Positions 1-13,656 of a stretch of DNA of 64,000 bases are shown here, piece after piece (the first letter of the stretch is position 1; each line of letters starts with the position of its first letter). A program made the position numbers and the translations under genes. Source of the DNA: Acanthochromis polyacanthus (taxonomy: Eukaryota > Chordata > Actinopteri > Pomacentridae); the NCBI RefSeq assembly GCF_021347895.1, contig NC_067124.1:13630521-13694520 (forward strand), in the 5' to 3' direction. The notes under the pieces are model-generated. The model made no database searches and was not told where the DNA came from. It saw nothing but the letters and a program-made list of their open reading frames with translations.

Positions 1-1214
1 TGTGTATTTGCATGCACCTGCTTAATGTTTCTTAACTATCAACTCTGGAGGTCTTTCAAAGCAGGTTGCAGAGTCCAATAATCAACAGACGCCTTCTCAC
101 AGGGTCAAGAGTATCGTATGAGCTGCATGTGTAGGACGGAGATAACAACCTTAAAGCCCAGTTGAGGTTTTGTAGGTGACAAGATCAGTAATGGAATACA
201 GCTAAGTTAAAACACAAGATTCATTATGCAGCCATAAATACAAATACGTTGAAATTTAGTTGTTGTTTTTGTGCCTAACTGAATCATGTGCTTGTGGTTC
301 ATTGTAAGTGAATGTAGTGAGACTCCAGATCTGGGTTCCTAACTGGAGTTCATGCTGCACTTGACACATATTTCACCAATCAGTTCTGAAACTTTCTAGT
401 GCACCAACATTTATGGAGTGTGTGTGAATGTGTCTGTGGTTTGCCCTCAGGTTGTCCTATCTTGAACCCAGATGACATCCATAAACAATCACTCAGGCCT
501 CTCACATGGGACTGGATACTATTTTAACAGAAAGGGGTCAAAGTCAAGGTGGTTTAACACCTGATAGTGAGACAGAGGACCGATGTGTATTGACACAGAA
601 AATGAAGTTAAATTGTGCTTTGTCATATGACAACTGCCATTTATTAGCTGTTTCTGCAGCAGCCACCTTATGGGTTATAACTGATAAAAAATGCAGGAAT
701 AAACAGATGATCTGCTTTGTACACTACAAGATATTACAGTACAAGGCTGAAAGTATGAATAGGGGTTGACATGACACAGATATGCTCATTAAAGAAATAA
801 AAGTCTGACCTTGTAACACTGTTGGAGCTCATTGGTGAGGAAATGCATCCTTGATTTGTTCGCCTTATAGCCTTTAATTTAAAGGTGTGGGAAATGGAGC
901 AACTATTTACAGAACAGAAGCACGATGCTATCAAGCCTTTAGAGATCCAGTTGTTTGCTGACACGTTTAGCACTCTAAATTTTTTTTTAAAAAGCATAAA
1001 GTTAAGAAGAAAAAAAGAACCTGCACTGTTGTTGTTAACATATACAACATTTTCTAAAGTTATGTTCTGAATTGCCCTTGTCTCTGTTCAGTTAATTTAA
1101 TAAACAGCATATTTAATATATATTTGTCCAGAGTCCAAAAAAACCAAACCAAAACAAAGAAACGTCTATGCAACTTTAAAAGTAAAAAATTATGGATATA
1201 ATTCTATATTACAG
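1..1214. other. Non-coding, nothing recognised
   Basis: AT-rich single-copy-looking DNA. The short open frames here (about 60-90 codons) overlap each other on both strands and show no domain. No RNA gene or repeat was recognised. Confidence 0.5.
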
Positions 1215-1410
1215 TTCCACCAATTTGGCGGAGCCTCGGCTGAGTTATATAATGATCGCCGTTGGTTTGTTTGTCTGTCTCTCTGTTAGCAACATTGCTC
1301 AAAAACGGATTAGCAGATTTGGATGAAATTTTCAGGGAAGGTCAGGAATGACACAAGGACTAATTGACTAGATTTTGGTAGTGATGCAGCTTGTAGTCTG
1401 GATCTACTTT
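1215..1410 (+). repeat. Degraded dispersed repeat (GTTTGTTTGTCTGT family)
   Basis: The block contains gtttgtttgtctgtctctct, then a 'tagcaacattgctcaaaaacgg' type stretch, 'gatgaaattttcaggg', 'ctagattttgg' and 'gtctggatc' in that order. The palindromic repeat at 39690-40095 shows the same order of motifs (a gtttgtttgtctgt run, 'aactcaaaaag', 'attttcaccaaaatttt', 'gattagattttgg', 'gtctggatcc'), so I place both in one old dispersed family. I see no coding capacity and cannot define the ends. Family assignment is from recalled similarity to repeats common in fish. Confidence 0.5.
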
Positions 1411-1873
1411 TTTTTTCTTTACTCATATGTACAGTCAAGGGGCTTGCCTTTTCAGTTCAAATTGGTCAGTCAGGACACATCTATTATCCAGTCAAATTTG
1501 AGATTCCACATATTCAGTGAACCAATTAAAGAGCTGCTCTGGAGGTGTGGCCTCTTCTGTGAGCTCCTGGACAAGATGGTCGCCACAAGGAAGAAATTCT
1601 GAGAGATGAAGGCTTCTTTAAACTTAATGCCAATGACAGGCTGTTTGCTTTAATCAGGTAAGTTAACTTAACTTTATGGAGAAAAATTCTCTCTGTAGCC
1701 AGTGTAGATATTTGCCCAAGTATCACTACTTGGGCAAATATCACAGTTCTATTTGAATTATAGTATGTAACTAAATTACAACAAACTTAATAATCAACCA
1801 AATGCTACTGTAGGTGTAAATACAGAATGAAAGCAAAAGTTAGTGTAAATTAAAAGAACAGCATCAACACAAG
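1411..1873. other. Non-coding, holds the hairpin
   Basis: Apart from the hairpin at 1707-1742 nothing is recognisable. It ends at the target duplication of the hAT element. Confidence 0.4.
1707..1742. other. Perfect 16-bp stem, 4-nt loop hairpin
   Basis: gatatttgcccaagta at 1707-1722 is the exact reverse complement of 1727-1742, separated by the loop tcac. Nothing around it (no ends, no target duplication) identifies it as a mobile element. It could be a cruciform-forming site, a small-RNA hairpin or a fold-back mutation product. Confidence 0.75.
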
Positions 1874-3024
1874 CAGGCCCGGACTGGCAATCGGGAGAGG
1901 CGGGACTTTTCCCGGTGGCCTGCCTCCTTATTGGCCTGCCTGGACAGGCCAGCCACGGACTGGCAGGCCAATGAAAAAAGTTGATCGGCTTTTTGGCAGA
2001 CAGGCCAGAGACAGCAGCGCTAGAAGCCTTACAGAGTACACGCCCACCCTCCTGTCACTCACACAATGCAAGTGCTCTGAGCTCTAAATCAGAAGGATAG
2101 GGATTGGTCAAAGTGACATTTTTTTTAGAAGAAACGTGCCATGATTGGTTAGTTGCTTTATGGCCCGCCCCTTCATAGCGAGAACGGGGAAGCATGCACT
2201 GCAGAGCAGTGATATGAGAGTGAGGCTAGAGAGTGGAAGGAGCGTAGATTATGGAGCACCCTGAGAAAGCTGGTGGCAAAAAATGAGAAAAGACGAAGAG
2301 AAAAGGTGGACATGAGAGGGAGATGGAGAAGAAAAAAAGGTTGCTCGAGGAGGAAAGGGCAAAGTGTTATAAAATAACACACATGTTTCATCAACCCCCG
2401 CCCAGGTCCAGCAGTGTACAGTTGAAAATAAATGATGCTGCTACTTCAAGTAAGTTTACAAACGGTCAGTTCTTCTCACAAATGCATCATCAGGCTTCAA
2501 AGGCCAAAATATAATAAAAAATGTCTGGCCCAAATAAGCTCCACAGGTGTCAGGTGGGTTGCAGGAAGCCTGAAAACGTTTGAGACCCCCTCTTCAGGTA
2601 GGATACGCAGTTGACTTACATTTTTCAGTTATAAAATGAACATTGGTGTTTGCATATACTATTAGCTATGACCAGCTGACATCTAAATGATTTGCTGACA
2701 AAATAATATTTTTTTTAATTCCACATGTTATATAAATAATAGGAAAAGGAAAACATTGGAAAAATTGGTGAGGGTAGTGAAGAGATTACAGAAGAGAAAA
2801 GTACTGGACTGTATGGAGCTGTCGTTATGGTTGTGTTTAATAGACTTACTGTCTGTTTAGTAGTGTTGTAATTGCTATAACATTACTGTAAAAGGCATAT
2901 TTTTGGAACGAAAAAAAACAAAATTTTGGTGCATTATCCCACATGACACAACCCTTGCGGTGGTGGAAGTGGCCTGACTGATAGGAAATCTCCCGGCCTG
3001 AATTTCTTTCCCAGTCCGGCCCTG
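1874..3024 (+). mobile_element. hAT-type DNA transposon, internally deleted, 1151 bp
   Basis: The element is flanked by an exact 8-bp duplication, aacacaag, at 1866-1873 and 3025-3032. Eight-bp duplications are the hallmark of the hAT superfamily. The ends are inverted repeats: CAGGCCCGGACTGGCAA on the left against CAGGGCCGGACTGGGAA read inward from the right. The subterminal DNA is rich in GGCCTG/CAGGCC motifs. The interior encodes a lysine- and glutamate-rich N-terminal fragment like the start of ZMYM1-like hAT proteins of fish, but there is no room for the dimerisation or catalytic part. It is therefore a non-autonomous deletion derivative. The intact duplication suggests a fairly young insertion, although the coding fragment already has a stop. 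Confidence 0.85.
2251..2514 (+). pseudogene. N-terminal fragment of a hAT (ZMYM1-like) transposase
   Basis: An ATG at 2251 opens a basic frame (MEHPEKAGGKK) that meets TGA at 2284-2286. The same frame continues open from 2287 to 2514 with EKKKRLLEEERAKCYKIT near 2326. This Lys/Arg/Glu-rich head ending in a ...CxKIT..F motif resembles the start of ZMYM1-like proteins encoded by fish hAT elements (recalled family knowledge). A consensus splice donor, GTAAGT, lies at about 2449, so the original first exon probably ended there. The rest of the protein (zinc-finger, RNase H-like and dimerisation regions) is absent from the element. It cannot encode an active transposase. The identity of the protein family is likely rather than certain. 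Confidence 0.55.
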
Positions 3025-3032
3025 AACACAAG

Positions 3033-5189
3033 AACAAAATGTGACAGTTTTACTACTAGACTTATTAAACAGTGTACGCATATGACATTCGAAGTGGTAG
3101 CTGAAATATTGTCATCTATGGAAACACTGGGTGTGTCTGTACTGAAAGGATTTATTCTGGGTGAGTGCAAAATGCAGGAGAATTCAGGAAGGGTGTCAAA
3201 ACTGGCAACAGCCTTCAGTCGTTATGGCAGCACTTCCTGGTTAATGGTGTATGAAGAGCCTTTGATCGCCTTTCAGAGCCTTAAGCCACCATCACTGCAA
3301 AGCAGGATGTAGACAAATGTGTTGAGGCCAGCAAATGACTTGCTAATTATCAAAAATACCACTTTTTTTGTATTGTGGTTATCTACAAAATGAGTTTGAA
3401 ATAGCTTGCATGGTCTGTCCAAACACATACAATGTGAATGAATTAACCTCTAACAATCCTGTAAGAACACGCACGTCTGAGTGTTTTTGATCTTTTCGGG
3501 GTTTCAGCATCACGACTTACTGTTAGGCCTTGGAATCACTATTTGATTTACGTTCCAGATTAAACACGAAACAGCAGCTGCTACCAAGCTGCTCTTTTGA
3601 AAGTTTTTTAACATTTCCATAACTTTTCACCAATAATTCAATATGTAAGACGAACTGCAGTCTATAAATGGCCTTAGAAGAGTAGGTTCCTGTATTTTGC
3701 AGCAGGAAAATATGAAGGAAAAAAGAAACTGTCATGTAAATATGAAACCTGGATACTATTCTCTGGCAATGGATATCTTAGATTATTTCAAAAACTGTAT
3801 AAACTGTAGCATCTATCCATTTTTTTTATCCTCTACAATGTAAATTACAAATTGTGAATGAATTTTTGAAAGACTTTAAAGCATTTGATATTTAAACATA
3901 AAAATACAGGTGTTGGTATCAGTGGATCTTAAGAACGGTGTTGAAAGTCTGTGTTTTCATGCTTCAGTTGTGTTTCCGTAAGAGCATTAATGTCTTATCA
4001 GGCTTCTTATCATCCACTGTCGGTATGCGCAGCTGGAACATTATAGTCACACTTAAATTAACCTCTTGCCAGGCACGGACACATTTGCACTTCAAGCTCA
4101 GTAATTTAGGACGGAAAAAGTGAGGCAGAAAAAAACCTGCAGCTCCAATATGTATTTTTATTAGTAAATATGATGTATTTTGCCCAGGGCCAGTCTCTTT
4201 CATTTCAGCCCGCTGCCAAACACCAAAGCCCAGGGTAAATTAATACAAGCCATGAAGCCATGTGCCATTAAACTGGACTCAAAATCCTGGCAGAGCACCA
4301 GACGTCCATTATTATTTATTAATTTATTTTTAATTCTGCAAATGCTTTACAGATGTTTCACATACCTCGTGTTTTTGAGAGACGATGTGAGGGAAAAGCA
4401 GTGGTACCTAACATGTGCTGAATGTTTTTCTCCCCCGCTCACTTAGTGGTAGCAGAGAAAAAAGCAGCAGCGTAGTCTGTTTTAGTTTATTTTCAGGTGC
4501 ACGTTTATCTGAAATTCCTGTACCATCTGTGGTTGTGTGAGACAGAATTTGTAATAATGATGAATCATTTTGGCTTCTCTTTATCATCCAGTTCTTTGTA
4601 TTTTAAACAAGGGAGTTGCCATTAGGACTAAAAAGAGTTCATGAGGACACCCTGTCGGTAAAGGAAAGCTTAGATTCAGTGGGTTACAGTCGAAGTCTAA
4701 AGACAACCTTAAACATTTTTGCTTTTGAGATTAAAAAAAGACAGCCACAGTGGCAATAAAACTCTGTTGTATGACTATATGTTGTGTCACCACTTTGTCA
4801 GGTCTGAAAACCATCTTTCCCTCTGAAAAGGTTGGATTGAGTCATTAAATCCATCCGGTGCTGCATCTATGTGCTTAAATACAAGAACAAAAACACATTA
4901 AAGTCATATACTGCCTACACAAACATACAGAGCTCCAGTCAGACTAGAGTACAATCATAATGACTAACTGTGACCACATTAGTACTGCAGAACACCAATA
5001 AGGCCACAACAGTCCCAACCACAACTGTTTATAGAGACCTTACAGTTTTCTCCTATACCAATGCAGAGGACCGCTTCTGTAATTTAGGCCGTTTCATGTC
5101 CTTAATTAGTTTTTAATGGTATGGAGTGAGGTGGATATTATCTACTATATGTGTGGTTTTATGGTTATTTGCCATTGCAGTAGTTTGTG
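3033..5189. other. Non-coding, partly conserved-looking
   Basis: No gene or repeat recognised. The stretch at about 3990-4340 is less AT-biased and has homeodomain-type TTAATTTA/ATTAATTT sites and low simple-sequence content. That texture is typical of conserved non-coding elements, but conservation cannot be shown from one sequence. Confidence 0.35.
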
Positions 5190-5620
5190 TGCTATATTAA
5201 GCCACGCCAGATGCACTTCACCCAGTCTCCCGCTCAGATCGACGGCTAATGATGCTAATAAACAGGTGTTCTGTAAAATATTTTCTCTTTTCTGAAGCAG
5301 AATCTGACATTTATTTCCCTCGCGCTGGCAGCTATGGGTCTATCATGCCTCTAAATGTGTTTTTGTCCTTATTGCTTATAGTCAGTATGATGGGAAGAGC
5401 AGAAATGAGTCAAGTCATGCAATCCATTATATTTATTTCTAATGTGGTGGCTGTGGCTTTAGTTCTGCATGTATATGTAGATGCGTGTCCAGTGTCTGGC
5501 AGTGGACTTTTCTGTCTTTACTGGAACTTTGCGGCCACTCGCTTACTGGACAACGACAGTGACTTTAGAGGTTTGCTTGATTTGGGGGCACAGCATTAAA
5601 ACTCTCCAAGCAAGCACCAA
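5190..5620 (+). other. Candidate conserved non-coding block / unsupported frame
   Basis: A 116-codon frame (5249-5599) is open but has no recognisable domain. Its composition (hydrophobic patch at about residues 35-75) could be chance. The DNA has TAATGATGCTAATAAA-type homeodomain sites near 5247. I lean to a regulatory or neutral sequence, not a gene. Confidence 0.25.
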
Positions 5621-8584
5621 CCAAGAATGTGTTGTGGATATTTTATGTACGTGGGTTCTACCTTTGAATGTGATAACAAACACACTGCTGGATTGTTTGT
5701 AATTGTAATATTGTTACCAATACAGAAATGAAAGTACATCATTGCAATTGGTAAGAGACCTCATCCAACGTGGGGGAGAAACCTCACTCCTCTCTCCCCC
5801 AAGGAAGAAGGATAAATGTAGTTTTATAGTAAACACAAACTCTTGTCCTATTATCTTGTAAGAGCCAAACTTTCCATATGACAAAAACCTTTTAGGGGTG
5901 TAAACATTTCTTACCTGGTTGACCTCAAACTTGAACTTATTTGACCCTAAGTAACACTTCTATAATTATGTTGAGCTACATGAAAGTTACTAACATGAAA
6001 ATTGTTCCCCAGCAGCAATAATGCATGTACATAAGATGTACATAGATAACAAATGATAACCCAAAGAGCTCATGATTGATTTTATTTTCACACTGCTCTG
6101 TGAGGTTCAGGGCTACTTTGAGCTACATTGAGTTACTCTTCCCACATTTTCTAATTAGCTCCAAGCTTTAGTTTCACAGATGTTTGGTCATAAACCAAAG
6201 GACAAATGGACCAACTGAAAGTTAGACCCGCTACGTTGGGTGGAAAGTAAGGAGTTCACAAGTTATTGGAAATACATGCATTAGGAAGAATGCACAAAAC
6301 TTGATGCCTGTTGTAGATGTTGGGGTACGAGATCAAACATTATGGATATCTGTACTGAACCTCATGGTAATCCATAATTAGATAGTTGAGATATTTCAGT
6401 CAGGACAGATAAACCAACATCACCATCCCTGTGATCCACACCACCACCTTGGCTAAAAAAAATCTGCAGAGGCTGTCAATAGAATTATTTACTTGCCTGT
6501 GTCCTTTTTGTCTTTGTATGTGCAGCTCACTTTCTGACTTCCTCTTTCTGTCTGTATTCTAATGAGTTACCTTCTTCTCGCTGGGGCCAGCTGGCTGGAC
6601 TTTATTGGCCTTGAAGTGGAGACCCCAGTTGCAGGTAAAAGGAGACCCTGTCTGCAAGGTGCACTGCTTTACAGGGGTCTAATGCAGCAACAAAGACATT
6701 GAAGAGAGAAAAAGGGAAAAGAGAGAAACAGTGAGTGTTCTTTTACATTGCCACACTTTCTTTCCTTCACACTGGTTCAATTTGAGCTCCAGTGCCGTGT
6801 AGGTTTAATATATTTTTCCATGATTTAATTGGCATTTGTATGCCGCTTGTTTTCACACTCAGAGGGTCATGGGGTTTGTTATAAATGTGGTAAAAATTAG
6901 CAGCTGTTCTGCCTTATACGCTTCTGTTCCTTCCTGATGAGACATACACTTTTAGTCATCAAGTCTTGCCTAAATACAAACTGTATGAATGAATAAACTC
7001 TGCTTTTACACATTGCATTGATAATGTAACCTGAGTGGCAGACAGTTTAGGTGAATGTCTGCAAAAGCCCTGATTACTTTGAGCAGTCATTACCCCCAAG
7101 CTTTTTTCAGTCTTGTTATTACAGTACTTGAGGTATTTTTGAATAATTACAAATCCGGTTCCAAAAATGTAATGTTTAAAATTGTTCCCACAAAAATTTG
7201 AGAACATTTGTCTAAAAATTACATTCTGTCACATCATAAAATTCTCATGCGTCTAAGTTCCTAATTCCGAGGTTTATCCGATTTTCCTCAGCAGCTGCAG
7301 AATAAATTATTGTAATCCTGTAAATTGCAAACACAAAATACACTCAAGGTCTTGAAAGGTTGTGACTTCTACAAATGAGCAAATGTCACGATGCAGTTTC
7401 CTGCTGAGCACTTTCATTTGTGTCCTGTGTTTATTCGTGCTTTCATAGAAGCTTCCAGGGCGGTTGCAGCGGCTTTGGGCTCTTTCTGTTGTTTTCCCTC
7501 TGCACTGGCATGGCTTTGGCCAGGTTTGATGGTTGATTGAACGCGAAAACACTAGACTGCATTCTGCGAGGAAGCCGTGAAACTGTCAGCCTGCCTCCTC
7601 CCCCCCGTTTATTCAATCGTGACTGACAGTGGTGGACAGACAGATGATCTTCTAGACCTCAACACTCTAAACTTAACAATCCCATGTTGACAACCAGTAG
7701 AGAAGTGCTGAGTGGTAAATGGACAAGCGTTGGGAAATGGGAGCCAGTTTACTCCTCAGGGTTCCTTACGTTCAGCGCTGCTTCTCTCTGTAGGTCATCA
7801 GTCACACCCAGGTTAATGAGACTCACTCAGGTCTGTCTGCTTGTTTACACTCTTATAACGAGCTCTTAATGGAAGGCAATGCTGTGTTTAGGTGGTGCTA
7901 CACTCTCTAGGTGAGTATTTTAATTTTATTGCAGGATATTACACTGCTTCTGTCTAGTCAGAACACTATTACATTCTGGCTGAGGCAGTAAAATTGAATT
8001 AACAACCTATAAAGATGCTGATGTTGGTCGTTGTTCTTTTTTTCTGTAGAATATATATATATTTTCTGACAAGGAGGCTCCATTTCAGTAGAAGTTGTTC
8101 TTGTCACTCTCATCTTGCCTGTCAGTCTTCATTGTGTACTTTATTAAAACAAGTGCCAAAAAAATCACCTTTGATTTGACGGTGTAACTCTAACCAGACT
8201 CCAGCTTTGATTATCTGAAGCCAGACTAAACTCCGCTGAGCAGCCAGCTGTTGGAGAAATATCCAGACACCCCAGAGATGACCCCACAATTATGAAAATG
8301 AAGTATTAATAGCTTAAAATTGCACCCAAATGGCTATCATGCCGGCACACAAGAAAAACCTGTTTGTTTTTTCTCGCCATTGAAATCATTAGCAGAGTTT
8401 GGAATTTTTTTTTTTGGATGAGGTTCAGAGGTATTCTGGACATTTGTGGTGTGTTAAAAAGGGGAATGTGTGCGTGTGCATGCAAACCTGTCCATACTTT
8501 TCAGTATCTAACATCTCAACCTTAAGGCTCAATCTGACAAATATCTGGCAAATATACTGTTGCCAAGTTAGTGTCATATTTATG

Positions 8585-8585
<1 letters not shown>
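5621..8585. other. Non-coding, nothing firm
   Basis: No repeat, RNA gene or protein recognised. A CCCCC/GGGGG-bounded small inverted repeat sits near 5771-5801 (gggggagaaacc...tctctccccc). The segment 8190-8400 (TTATGAAAATGAAGTATTAA region) has the texture of a conserved enhancer. An (AT)6 tract lies at about 8051-8062. Confidence 0.35.
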
Positions 8586-8676
<91 letters not shown>

Positions 8677-8943
8677 TCAGGTGCTGGCTATACTTGTGGG
8701 GACCAAATGTCCCCGCAACTGTAGGAAAACCGAAAACAATGTCACTTGTGGGGACCTCATTTCGGTCCCCACAAGTTTAAACAGTGTTTCCTTGGCCATG
8801 TTGTTGTTACTGAAAAAAGTAAAAGTGCAAAAACGTTTCTTTAGGGTTAGGTATTGTTTTGGTCTGGGTTAAGGTTAAGGTTAGGGTTAGGGGTTAGATA
8901 TGAATGGGAGTCAATGGTATGTCCCCACAATGATAGAAAAACA

Positions 8944-8985
<42 letters not shown>

Positions 8986-9239
8986 GTTTCTGCTATACCG
9001 GTGGGGACTTTGACCTGACTATTTGCTATAAAGGTGGGGACTTGTCTTACGGTGGGGACCTAAAATGAGGTCCCCACGGGTGGCAACACCGTTTTCTTGG
9101 CCATATTGTAAAAGTGCAAAAACGTTTGTTTAGGGTTAGGCATTGATTTGGTGATGGTTAAGGTTAGGGTTAGGGTAAGGGTTAGGAGTTAGATATGAAT
9201 GGGAGTCAATGGTAAGTCCCCACCGGTATAGAAAAACAA

Positions 9240-9305
<66 letters not shown>
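8586..9305. repeat. Composite minisatellite: TG arrays plus GTCCCCAC/TTAGGG units
   Basis: Three TG arrays (8586-8675, 8946-8981, 9243-9305) alternate with two diverged copies of a unit of about 260-270 bp (8676-8945 and 8982-9242). Both units hold GGTGGGGAC/GTCCCCAC palindromic motifs, GTAAAAGTGCAAAAACGTTT, a telomere-like run (GGTTAAGGTTAGGGTTAGGG) and ATGAATGGGAGTCAATGG, in that order. Units of this kind are a known dispersed fish repeat. Open frames through it are just Cys-Val and His-Thr translations of the dinucleotides. Confidence 0.85.
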
Positions 9306-9308
<3 letters not shown>

Positions 9309-10798
9309 CAGCTTCAAGACACATGAAACGCTAGAACTGAGAGGAGGAGGGGAAGCATATTGACTTGCTCTGCTCAGTTTCTGAATCTGACGGATCAATG
9401 TCGAAGTTCTTCAGAAGCCAAAAGGACATACATTTTTGCCTAAAACCTTCAAAATAAACAGTGTGATGTCTGTTTTCTCCAGTTGCAAAATAACAAAGCT
9501 TTGTTTTAGTTCAGCAGTGTTTCCAGTCAGTTTCAGTTTGCTGAACAAGGTTTCACTATGAATTTAAAGATGGGTAACTTTGAACTTCAAGAAAACTGGA
9601 GCATTGAAAAACCCTAAATAACCAGGGGGGCAGACTCCTGTGATATATTGGACAGTAGAGAAAAGAAAAACTTTGAAGATGTTTTAGATCTTTTCGTCTT
9701 TTTTTTTTGGCAAAGATGCATTTTCTTTAGGTTGAGAAAGGGAAATGTCAGCTTAACTGACTCAAGAACAGGCTTTGTCTTAATTTTTAAACAACACGAC
9801 GAGAGATTTTTATAATCAAGTTTGGTTTTTTGCATTAAACTGAAATGTATTTTTAGGATGACCTCTGTGCTATACAAATGAATTGATTTTCTCAGTACAG
9901 TTTGATGAGTGACAACTCAAACAGCTACAATCATTAGTTCAGTTTACCACTGTGGCCACTTTGACAGCAGAAGTCTCCGGTGTTTTGCTGTAAACATGCC
10001 TGTGAGTGGACCTGTATTTCATTCTGAGCCCTGTGCAGGCTCTTGGTTGGACCCCCACCTCAGCCTCTTGTGATGAGCCGGAGTAAGATGGATGATACCC
10101 TGAAAACAAGACAATTTCCTGGTCTAATCCCAGGTGGAGGCAAACAACAGACAGATCCAGCAGTGTGTGTGTGTCACATAAAAAGCCTTGGTTTATTGCT
10201 TTTAGTTTCAAATTATTGTTGCACAGCAAGAAGCTATGCTTTTATACATTTTTAAAGACAAATATTAACATTTTAAGAAGTATTTTGACTGTTTGGGAAA
10301 TACTTATTTTTACTTTCATGTTTAGCAGTTAAATGTAAAGATGGACACCAGCAGCATTGTTGTGCGTTTTGAAGCAGGTACTCACAGATCTTGGTTACGG
10401 TCGTTGAAGGATAACACCCAAAAGGGCGACAGTAATGTTTTAACCCACAACACACAAGTTTAAAGCCAATGAAACCGCTTTGATTCATACTAGGGCAAAT
10501 CCCATTTAGAAATATTCAATACAAACAATGACCTATTTGTTACTCTTTTTGTTTTTATGAATACTGCCTAGGATTGTGTTTCAATGAACTAAATTTCAGT
10601 GATTATTTCGACCTCAGTAACACAGCCAAATGCAACAGAGAATGCTGTTGAGCTTTCAAAATCAATAAAGAATAATTGCACATGATGCAAGACCAGAATC
10701 ACAGCCTATTTGAATTGGTGCCAATAAAAATCAAACATTTGGAGGAAAAAAAACAGGCCCACATTTGTATTTCTGTTTTAATCCACGTCTTCACTCAT
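9306..10798. other. Non-coding, nothing recognised
   Basis: AT-rich DNA without a recognisable repeat, RNA gene or domain. The open frames present are short and overlap on both strands. Confidence 0.4.
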
Positions 10799-11355
10799 AG
10801 GCTACATCCAAGTTAATATATTTTAATTTTAAAATACATAACCTCTGCTACATTTTCGTCTAGCATCCACACTACTCTGGGTTTATGACCATTAAAATGT
10901 AGACTTTTGGACCCCATTTTAGTTTCAAAACTCCAGGGAAGGTGTAGAACCTAGGACTTCTAGAAACAGTGACGTCGATGCCCATGTTTTCATTCTGAGT
11001 GATCTTTATTGTCTCTATGTGTCATTTCCTCATTTGCCACTTTTTGTCAAGACATCATCCCTGACTAACAGCTGTTAATTAAACATTCATAAAAAATGTC
11101 AGGCATTACACTGTCTTGAAGCTGTTGTGCAGAGAAAATCTTTGGTCTCCTTTTTTGCGTAGCTGCAAGCTTCCAGGCCCCTGCTTCATGTTCACACCCA
11201 CATGCCCTGTGTAAGTGAATGGTTTTGAAATATGCATTTTGTGATAAAATGCTCAGATTATGTGTGAAGCGGAGCTGAAACACTCATCTGGACAGAAAAT
11301 GTTTTCATCTTAAAACTCTATTATACAATGAAAACATATTAGTGTGGATGTAACT
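10799..11355. mobile_element. Degraded inverted-repeat (MITE-like) element
   Basis: The left end (ggctacatccaagttaatat) and the right end read inward (aagttacatccacactaata) are imperfect inverted repeats that continue into AT-rich arms with TTTTAATTTTAAAA and TTTTCATCTTAAAA. The interior has gtgacgtcgatgcccatgtt. I recognise this TACATCCACACTAATA...GTGACGTCGATGCCCATG arrangement as a fish repeat from memory. It has no coding capacity, and I could not find a clean target duplication. Confidence 0.55.
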
Positions 11356-12235
11356 TTAGTTGTTGCTTCAGGAGTTGAAAATCTCTGCTGAGGGGTTTAT
11401 AAATGTTGATCCAACTCTTCAACTTTAGAAGTTGCCCTAATTTTTTATTTTTTTTTGACAAATTATTAAAAATGTCTTAAAATGAACAGCTAATGGGTGT
11501 AGGAACTTTATAGACAACACTGAATGCTTACTGGCCCTGCTGTGCAAATACCAGATTTCTTCTGGATCTGATGTGAATTAGTAATCTTTCTTTGAGCATA
11601 ATTTATTTTTGTTTCAGAAAAAAATCAAGAAATCGCCTACCAGATGTGAGCTCACTATAAGTTACAGCACATTTTCTCGTTTCTTACTGTTGCACTTGTT
11701 TCTGCGGCACTCCAGGAGAATGTGTTGCATCTTGACAGAGACAGGATGCATTACTTTTTTTTGTTTGCACTGGGAGCTACTTCCAGGGTGAATGGCCAGA
11801 GAGAGAGATCGAGTTTCCAGGCCTCATATTAATTTAATCATGCAGCATTGTTAACAGATGTCACTGTACTGTGCTTGGCCCATTGATCCTTCATCAGCAT
11901 GTGTTACTGCAATCAATACTCTCATTAGCAAGCTGTCCAGGCCAAGGAAATGTTTAGAAAGGAGGCCTTTTTCATGTTCGATTACGCTGCGAGCTCTGAG
12001 CCGCTGTCCAACTTCGGTGCTGGCGGAGTTCTGTGAGTGTTTCACATCACATGGGAGATTTTAGACTGAACCTAGAAACATGATTTGTTGGATAGTCTGA
12101 GAAATGGACAATATTCATGGCTATTTTGTAGCTGATTGTAATAGAGTCTCAGGTGATTGATGGGGTCATCCCAGACAAATACATTCAAACAAACTTCTTT
12201 TTCCATGCGAGTGCACTTCCTTACACCAGTATATA
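11356..12235. other. Non-coding, candidate enhancer block inside
   Basis: No gene recognised. The segment 11815-12062 has balanced composition, TTAATTTAATCATGCA-type homeodomain/POU sites near 11829 and GC-containing words. It resembles conserved developmental enhancers. TA at 12234-12235 is the left target site of the adjacent Tc1 element. Confidence 0.35.
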
Positions 12236-12447
12236 CACACGTGGACAAAATTGTTGGTACCCCTCAGTTAAAGAAGGAAAAACCCACAATTCTCACTGAA
12301 ATCACTTGAAACTCACAAAAGTAACAATAAATAAAAATTTATTGAAAATTAAATCATCAAAAACAGCCATCACTTTTGAATTGTTGATTAACATAATTAT
12401 TTAAAAAACAAACTAATGAAACAGGCCTGGACAAAAATGATGGTACC
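12236..12447 (+). repeat. Left terminal inverted repeat of the Tc1 element
   Basis: This arm pairs with 13657-13869. The outer and inner GGTACC-containing motifs at the two ends of the arm are expected transposase-binding sites. Confidence 0.9.
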
Positions 12448-12513
12448 TCTATAAAAGATTGAAAACTATTTGACCAGAGTGACATGATTAACTCAGGTGT
12501 GTCATTTAATTGA

Positions 12514-13650
<1,137 letters not shown>

Positions 13651-13656
13651 GTTATG

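Noticed and set aside
5249..5599. 116-codon frame with a hydrophobic stretch
   Set aside because: Single isolated frame, no family recognised, no splice or promoter context. Kept only as an uncertain block.
8399..8872. 157-codon frame across the TG array
   Set aside because: It is mostly Cys-Val translation of the dinucleotide repeat and repeat-unit DNA.
8586..9305. CRISPR-like array
   Set aside because: Only two diverged units with TG arrays between them, in a fish genome. Repeat and spacer sizes do not fit.
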